Source: Candidatus Thorarchaeota archaeon (lineage in GTDB: Archaea > Asgardarchaeota > Thorarchaeia > Thorarchaeales > Thorarchaeaceae). Taken from it: DNA of 33,976 nucleotides. How positions within the stretch are numbered: position 1 is the stretch's first letter; every line of letters starts with the position of its first letter. Location of the stretch: positions 1 through 33,976 of the forward strand of contig SDOA01000038.1 of assembly GCA_004524595.1 (NCBI GenBank), given 5' to 3'. The notes under the pieces are model-generated. The model saw only the letters and a program-made list of their open reading frames with translations. It searched no databases and was not told the origin of the DNA. Both the position numbers and the translations under genes were made by a program. Below are positions 31,701 to 33,976 of the stretch, piece after piece.

Positions 31701-33976
31701 CGATACCTGAAATTAATGACAGCACTTGTTGATGCATACCGATCATCTGCAGGATTCACTTGAATCAATATAGAAAAGTACTCGCCGCCTTCAAAGTAGC
31801 TCCATGCAATAGAGATGTTGTACATTCCATAACCAAGAGGAGTAATAGTCGTGACATAGGTGGTAGCCCCACTAGTCACTATGAACTGATCTGCTTCTCC
31901 ATTGATTGGTAAACCATAGTATTGACCAGACTCACTCACGTTGAAGTGCATAATGATGAAGAAATCGTATTCTTGAGGGAAAACCAGATCATTTGGTTCG
32001 TTATACAGAGTTGTCTGGAGACTACGAATTGTCACATAAAAAACATAGTTAATGGGATTGTCATAGTTCCCATTCATCACTACTGTTAGCGTTACCTGAA
32101 TTGAGGATACCGGCCATGAATTTGTCTTGAGGTCCAGAGAGAAACTCGAGAGTGAAGCATTGAATTGAGTCCCTTGGCTTGATGCAAAAGAGAATGATGT
32201 GACACTTGAGATGTCAATTATTCCACCATCAAGATCAGTTATTGATACTGTAACAGGAGTGTCGGCTCCATATGCAGTTGTCAGACCACCCAAAACAGTG
32301 ACAGCTGTTTTGTGAGTTCTAATCTGTATATTAAAGCTGTAAGTATTAGGAGCATAATAGTCAGAATCAGACATTACAACATCTATATCAACAGATGTTG
32401 AGCCAACTAACCAAATATTCGTGTCAAGTGTAATTCCATTTAGATTGAACAGACTAGATACAGGTTGAAATCCATAACTTGAAGTAAATGTAAGGGAATC
32501 AACAACTGAGGCCTCCAACATAGTACCAGTATCAAGGTCAATAAGCACGACATTGACAGTTGTATCCTGACCATAGGGTGTGATTAAATTCCCTGATACA
32601 GATACAGCAGTATAATGAGCACGAAGCTGAAATGAAACATCAACACTTGCAGCCTCGTAAAGATTAGATGGATTAGTAGCATTGAAGGTGTAGTAGTAGA
32701 GACCCTTGGAGAGAGTGCCTGTTGGTATCGATATGTTATATCGACCATTTCCTTCCCAGAGAATTGTGACAGGAGAACCATCCGCAAATGTAATTGTTGC
32801 ATCAGGTATTAATGAACCATCCCAAGTATCCTGATAGACCAAGGTTGCAGTGAAGTTGAATCCCACAGGAGTCGTTGATACCCACTCATAAGTGAGTTGT
32901 GTTGGATGATAGAGATCCAGATTGAAGGATGTTGAATCATCTAAATAATACGGATGGGTTGAATCAATATTGATGAGCCAATGTTTCCTCTCGTTCAGTT
33001 CTGAAGTGTTTCGTGCGACAGAGTATCTTCCATCTCCAAGATCTTCGAAATACACGGTAGTTTCAGTACCTGCTATAGTCCAATTCATTGATACTGCTGC
33101 TCCAGTGATAGGATTACTATTACCTGTATCTGAGAGGTCGACAACAAGGTAAAGTAAATCACCCACGGTCATCTTCTCTAATCCTGCTGCTGCATCAGAA
33201 GGAGTATCAATATCTAAAGTTGCGGCTCTCCGAACAATGAAGTTCCGCTGGTATTCTCCAACTCTATAACTGACTGAATTTCCAGAGTCATTATAGTGAG
33301 CAGATACAGTCCAGACTCCAGCAGGAAAATCAGCATCTACAACCTTATCGATGTACATCTCTGGAGAGGTCTGAACGGACTCAGAAGTAAGTGTACGAAA
33401 GCCAGATGAGGATTGATACATCAACCACTCGGTCTGAATCCAAGCACTTGATCTAATAGAATTCGATATGCGAACCTCATCAATAACTCCACTAAACCAC
33501 CCTTGCTTTGGGGATGGCATCTGGTCAACAAAACCACCACCGATGACCCAATCATCTGAGAAAGCAAGACTCGCAGTGGCAAGAGAACCGGAAGTCGTGT
33601 TTGTATTATCGACACCATTGACATAGACTTTGCTAAGAGATGGTGTATTTGCATTCATTGTACATGTGAAAAAGTACCATGTATTACCGGACCAAGTTCT
33701 TCTCAGGCTCCAAACATATTTTTGACCCATTCCACCATTCTCCATTTTGAAAACCAGAGAACCTCGTGGAACTGTAGGATGGGAATAGTCACTTCCAGCA
33801 ATGACAACATGCATATCCGTATCACCATCAATGGCCTTGGTAAAGATAACTTGAGTCACTCCACTATTCTGATTTATTCCAGAATCAAGTTTGAACCAGC
33901 CAGAGAGAGTGACATCACCCGTAGGTTCTAGTCCTCGGGCAGCTGTAACATTTATCCTATCATCTGTACCATCGAA
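25745..33976 (-). CDS. Giant single-pass surface protein: LamG-like domain, Ig-like repeats, TM helix, cytosolic tail (5' end outside window)
   Basis: The frame is open to the window edge, so at least 2743 residues are visible and the signal peptide is missing. Residues ~1-190 are a LamG/concanavalin-like domain (FDGTDDRINVTAARG, GDVTLSGWFKLDSG, WYFFTCTM, KVYVNGVDNT, GVIDEVRISNSIRS). Next come ~21 Ig-like repeats of ~109 residues. A single membrane helix (YGLPIGLILLAISFAYVRVW) maps to about 26491-26560. A ~250-residue charged, helical cytosolic tail follows. N-linked glycosylation sequons are frequent in the repeats. It is probably a cell-surface adhesin or receptor spanning the envelope with a signalling or cytoskeletal tail. 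No enzyme motif is visible. No frameshift was found across 8.2 kb, so the gene is under selection. Confidence 0.88.
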   Translation of the reverse strand, partial: FDGTDDRINVTAARGLEPTGDVTLSGWFKLDSGINQNSGVTQVIFTKAIDGDTDMHVVIAGSDYSHPTVPRGSLVFKMENGGMGQKYVWSLRRTWSGNTWYFFTCTMNANTPSLSKVYVNGVDNTNTTSGSLATASLAFSDDWVIGGGFVDQMPSPKQGWFSGVIDEVRISNSIRSSAWIQTEWLMYQSSSGFRTLTSESVQTSPEMYIDKVVDADFPAGVWTVSAHYNDSGNSVSYRVGEYQRNFIVRRAATLDIDTPSDAAAGLEKMTVGDLLYLVVDLSDTGNSNPITGAAVSMNWTIAGTETTVYFEDLGDGRYSVARNTSELNERKHWLINIDSTHPYYLDDSTSFNLDLYHPTQLTYEWVSTTPVGFNFTATLVYQDTWDGSLIPDATITFADGSPVTILWEGNGRYNISIPTGTLSKGLYYYTFNATNPSNLYEAASVDVSFQLRAHYTAVSVSGNLITPYGQDTTVNVVLIDLDTGTMLEASVVDSLTFTSSYGFQPVSSLFNLNGITLDTNIWLVGSTSVDIDVVMSDSDYYAPNTYSFNIQIRTHKTAVTVLGGLTTAYGADTPVTVSITDLDGGIIDISSVTSFSFASSQGTQFNASLSSFSLDLKTNSWPVSSIQVTLTVVMNGNYDNPINYVFYVTIRSLQTTLYNEPNDLVFPQEYDFFIIMHFNVSESGQYYGLPINGEADQFIVTSGATTYVTTITPLGYGMYNISIAWSYFEGGEYFSILIQVNPADDRYASTSAVINFRYRPATSDLTANLYTVSTPYNMDVRIHLYYRDLDRDTGITTGTISTSDAPISWSHIANGDYQVDIDVSGFGIGTHYVNLTANALSYQTRWLIITVVVTQIHTDANPTVIRLEIPSGNAQVFYIEWNDLDNGVPLEAITIGHNWTGNIAPVFTWTGTRYQITFETDGSDILGTYLIWFTFSINSNYQDGYCEIQIEVRSHDTILTADTPPPTAYNAIINISVYYYDFDNKVGIKDALVSFYVENATGLVSSSYNYNLLLGDGFYILSVPASQFGLGPQTLTIYVEWTGPVQQYENNMIVVSVNIQGVDSLLTLITASDPSAYLETMTYTFVYSEKDSGNGITNSTDQGYGIGRVHISVAFNVPFDISKLTITEVNPSTHPGLYMIEIDTIGFGQIGQFIMTITIDWTGTEPFYSTRENSVSVWVLSRSTLLLINPPSPESYGENATFSFSWEDTGLGSNISDSAELDISMNIIFNYAYNSGLFTITFDTSQFGSIGVHVMTLNITWAGEPFYSNRTNRLISINVLSRQTVLDYPTPDPTFYGDNVTITVTWTDVTNGGSDGILSATITVTDDYGVINPSLYDVREYAGGYYEIEFSTSRYATTGLWSITVKIHVDETYIADKQVTRNLDLRERRTILSYEAIGKVAYNDPIEFVLYYEDLYTTTIIGNASGDVTLEILTAGSWGFTSTWNVGEQRYDIVIYLYPEYSIGVPFNVVFRMSYAAIAPFYASDDLSATFELRERLSLLSLEVAPSPVPYLDFAVFQVEFLDVDSDTGIIADDIEVHVGMIPLSYGSNGYIYSSLDGGLYEIFVNSTVFGSLGQFTITVYAFWSSGEPYHGHAYTPVNLRVTTRDTIVDITVPPSQTPFLDDVTFAFEYVDLFRGTAVTSILVTDISLYNNGTLVTSGDYSLTPSGSGFVLTVDSEILGPTLARYNLTIVVNWNEFTSPYYVDAQATTWVTVTKRTLSFALEPLDETRYGDLLNITFSLTDMVTAATVDGAIITFSAQAIVLDPGDYTIISGGAGVYVIRVDTLAFEQPGTYKFNLNIGWDSGISPYYKALKTIVLTGVISDIETVLTPLLDQVIVLWKEQASITVDYQNMLWMNLTSGAIVDWIWPGVAVGSLGEIAFSGSYTGDIDTSLADAGTYVITIMATKENFEIARAYITLVVQSLPSRISPIDPSTGSIAIPRGSGLTIIIYLEDINNVIPIPVEYVEELTANFQGYEFVFIDTGTPGEWTVIIPANGPTIQPQGAYSLLIQATFKNFAPTSFLFNIELQASITEIILSGDTNEDMSVIFSEAATFTVNLTKPDFGGELFANATLRWIIDARGWSGYFESNKDGTFYAIVDTAALGFGIWPVRIQANVWDNSSEFTDSSTQLTLTITRIQTDVIRPTNLDVAWGWTGNLTFIYTGTFGPIDGASVEYSGEILVGVLYELSNGTYLVEVDTTLANPGIFTVTMVFQKQNYQEAPVGIQFIVHPADTEIFVSSISYTPTYEQVLDDLRNLQIPLGDIVTIEFFYNDTDDGNAFVGGLTGALSTQNSYLRGISIESYLNVTVIELGNGLYRVIFDTTDVDIGAVVSSEPYRLYIEMSLANRTNAEILFRITVINIPTEFSIVNEQSFWNFVNGETLTIEFLYWDAWHNTGIAGSHFSANASRGAPFTVTTQEGTNPGQYFIILSASGIKLTSGSGAVTIMIGDGVYTLGEKALVVELSQNGTDVLVTNSITYGLPIGLILLAISFAYVRVWSVPKQLRKINSQIKTIRKGKIPKPLTEAKSRQRLIADLFNDTFLKVEIVRTADDMPFESVPVEVPELGELLIQLAILTHLDQQELDDFKADISKMKISEQAAFVKEVIVQEAIRAARRENKTVEQILEEIQGMAANRVAGESKSEDMDVDVEVQDEKLEAEHVILEDSRLTDRERRLSFEEPDKTSDKDAIISGEKLSPFEVEELRKDLEAKGVPAYEIDTILKQARELPRELVEELIRSLDKKRRY
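26560..33400 (-). repeat. About 21 divergent Ig-like protein repeats
   Basis: Each unit opens with a pattern like P-x-x-Y-G-x-x-x-x-[hydrophobic strand]-D-x-x-x-G-x-I-x-x-A-x-[strand]. It then has G-x-Y-x-[hydrophobic] and F-G-x-x-G-x-x-x-[strand]-x-W-x-x-x-P-Y-Y near its end. Examples: TTPYG-like at ~32575, TAYGAD at ~32270, PESYGENATFSFSW at ~30390, PTFYGDNVTITVTW at ~30095, PYLDFAVFQVEF at ~29445. Spacing is ~300-340 bases. Repeats are diverged at DNA level, so this is an old array, not a recent expansion. Confidence 0.7.

Noticed and set aside
25745..33976. CRISPR or DNA-level tandem repeats in the giant gene
   Set aside because: The repetition is at protein level only; no recurrent identical DNA units or spacer pattern was seen.

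Overview
The window is archaeal and most likely from an Asgard lineage, with Thorarchaeota-like or a relative as my best guess. The archaeal call rests on the gene set (RIO1 kinases, an RFC small subunit, an XPB helicase, Orc1/Cdc6-like and RadA/RadB-like proteins, a DUF2240-like protein), on TATA-type promoters and on GGAGGTGA-type ribosome binding sites. The Asgard call is inference from the mix of eukaryote-like information-processing genes and a giant membrane-anchored surface protein. No rRNA, tRNA, CRISPR array or insertion sequence was seen. The region is gene-dense, AT-leaning and looks chromosomal.

Layout. 1-600: 3' end of an unknown gene with a hairpin terminator. 661-2510 (minus): a tiny disordered protein followed by two overlapping RIO1-type kinases. 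2818-4248 (minus): an MFS exporter. 4426-11483 is an information-processing block: XPB helicase (+), an APH/choline-kinase-like phosphotransferase (-), a DUF2240-like protein (+), a divergent RFC small subunit (-), a 575-aa protein carrying the XPB N-terminal-like (Helicase_C_3) domain (+), and a MetE-like protein that appears to start at CTG, overlapping the previous stop codon. 11554-15916: a polytopic membrane protein (+), then four minus-strand membrane protein genes, three of which look like diverged paralogs (4-TM plus soluble C-terminal domain).

16069-18586: two tandem PrxQ/Bcp peroxiredoxins, a SagB-type nitroreductase and a small membrane-anchored extracellular protein. 18889-22874: malic enzyme, then a two-gene operon of a CCG-domain Fe-S protein and a GlcD-like FAD oxidase, fitting oxidation of a 2-hydroxyacid. 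22947-25748: an Orc1/Cdc6-like protein whose Walker A Lys and Walker B Glu are both replaced, a lone glycine-cleavage H-like protein, a Zn-ribbon protein, and a RadA/RadB-like protein with no usable P-loop. 25745 to the window end (minus): at least 2743 residues of a surface protein with a LamG-like domain, about 21 Ig-like repeats, one TM helix and a cytosolic tail of about 250 residues.

Most noteworthy: (i) XPB near a protein built like TFIIH p52/Tfb2 (winged-helix region plus XPB-NTD-like clutch domain), a possible archaeal XPB partner; (ii) two nearby ATPase-fold proteins, one Orc-like and one RecA-like, that have both lost nucleotide-binding residues; (iii) the giant transmembrane adhesin-like protein.
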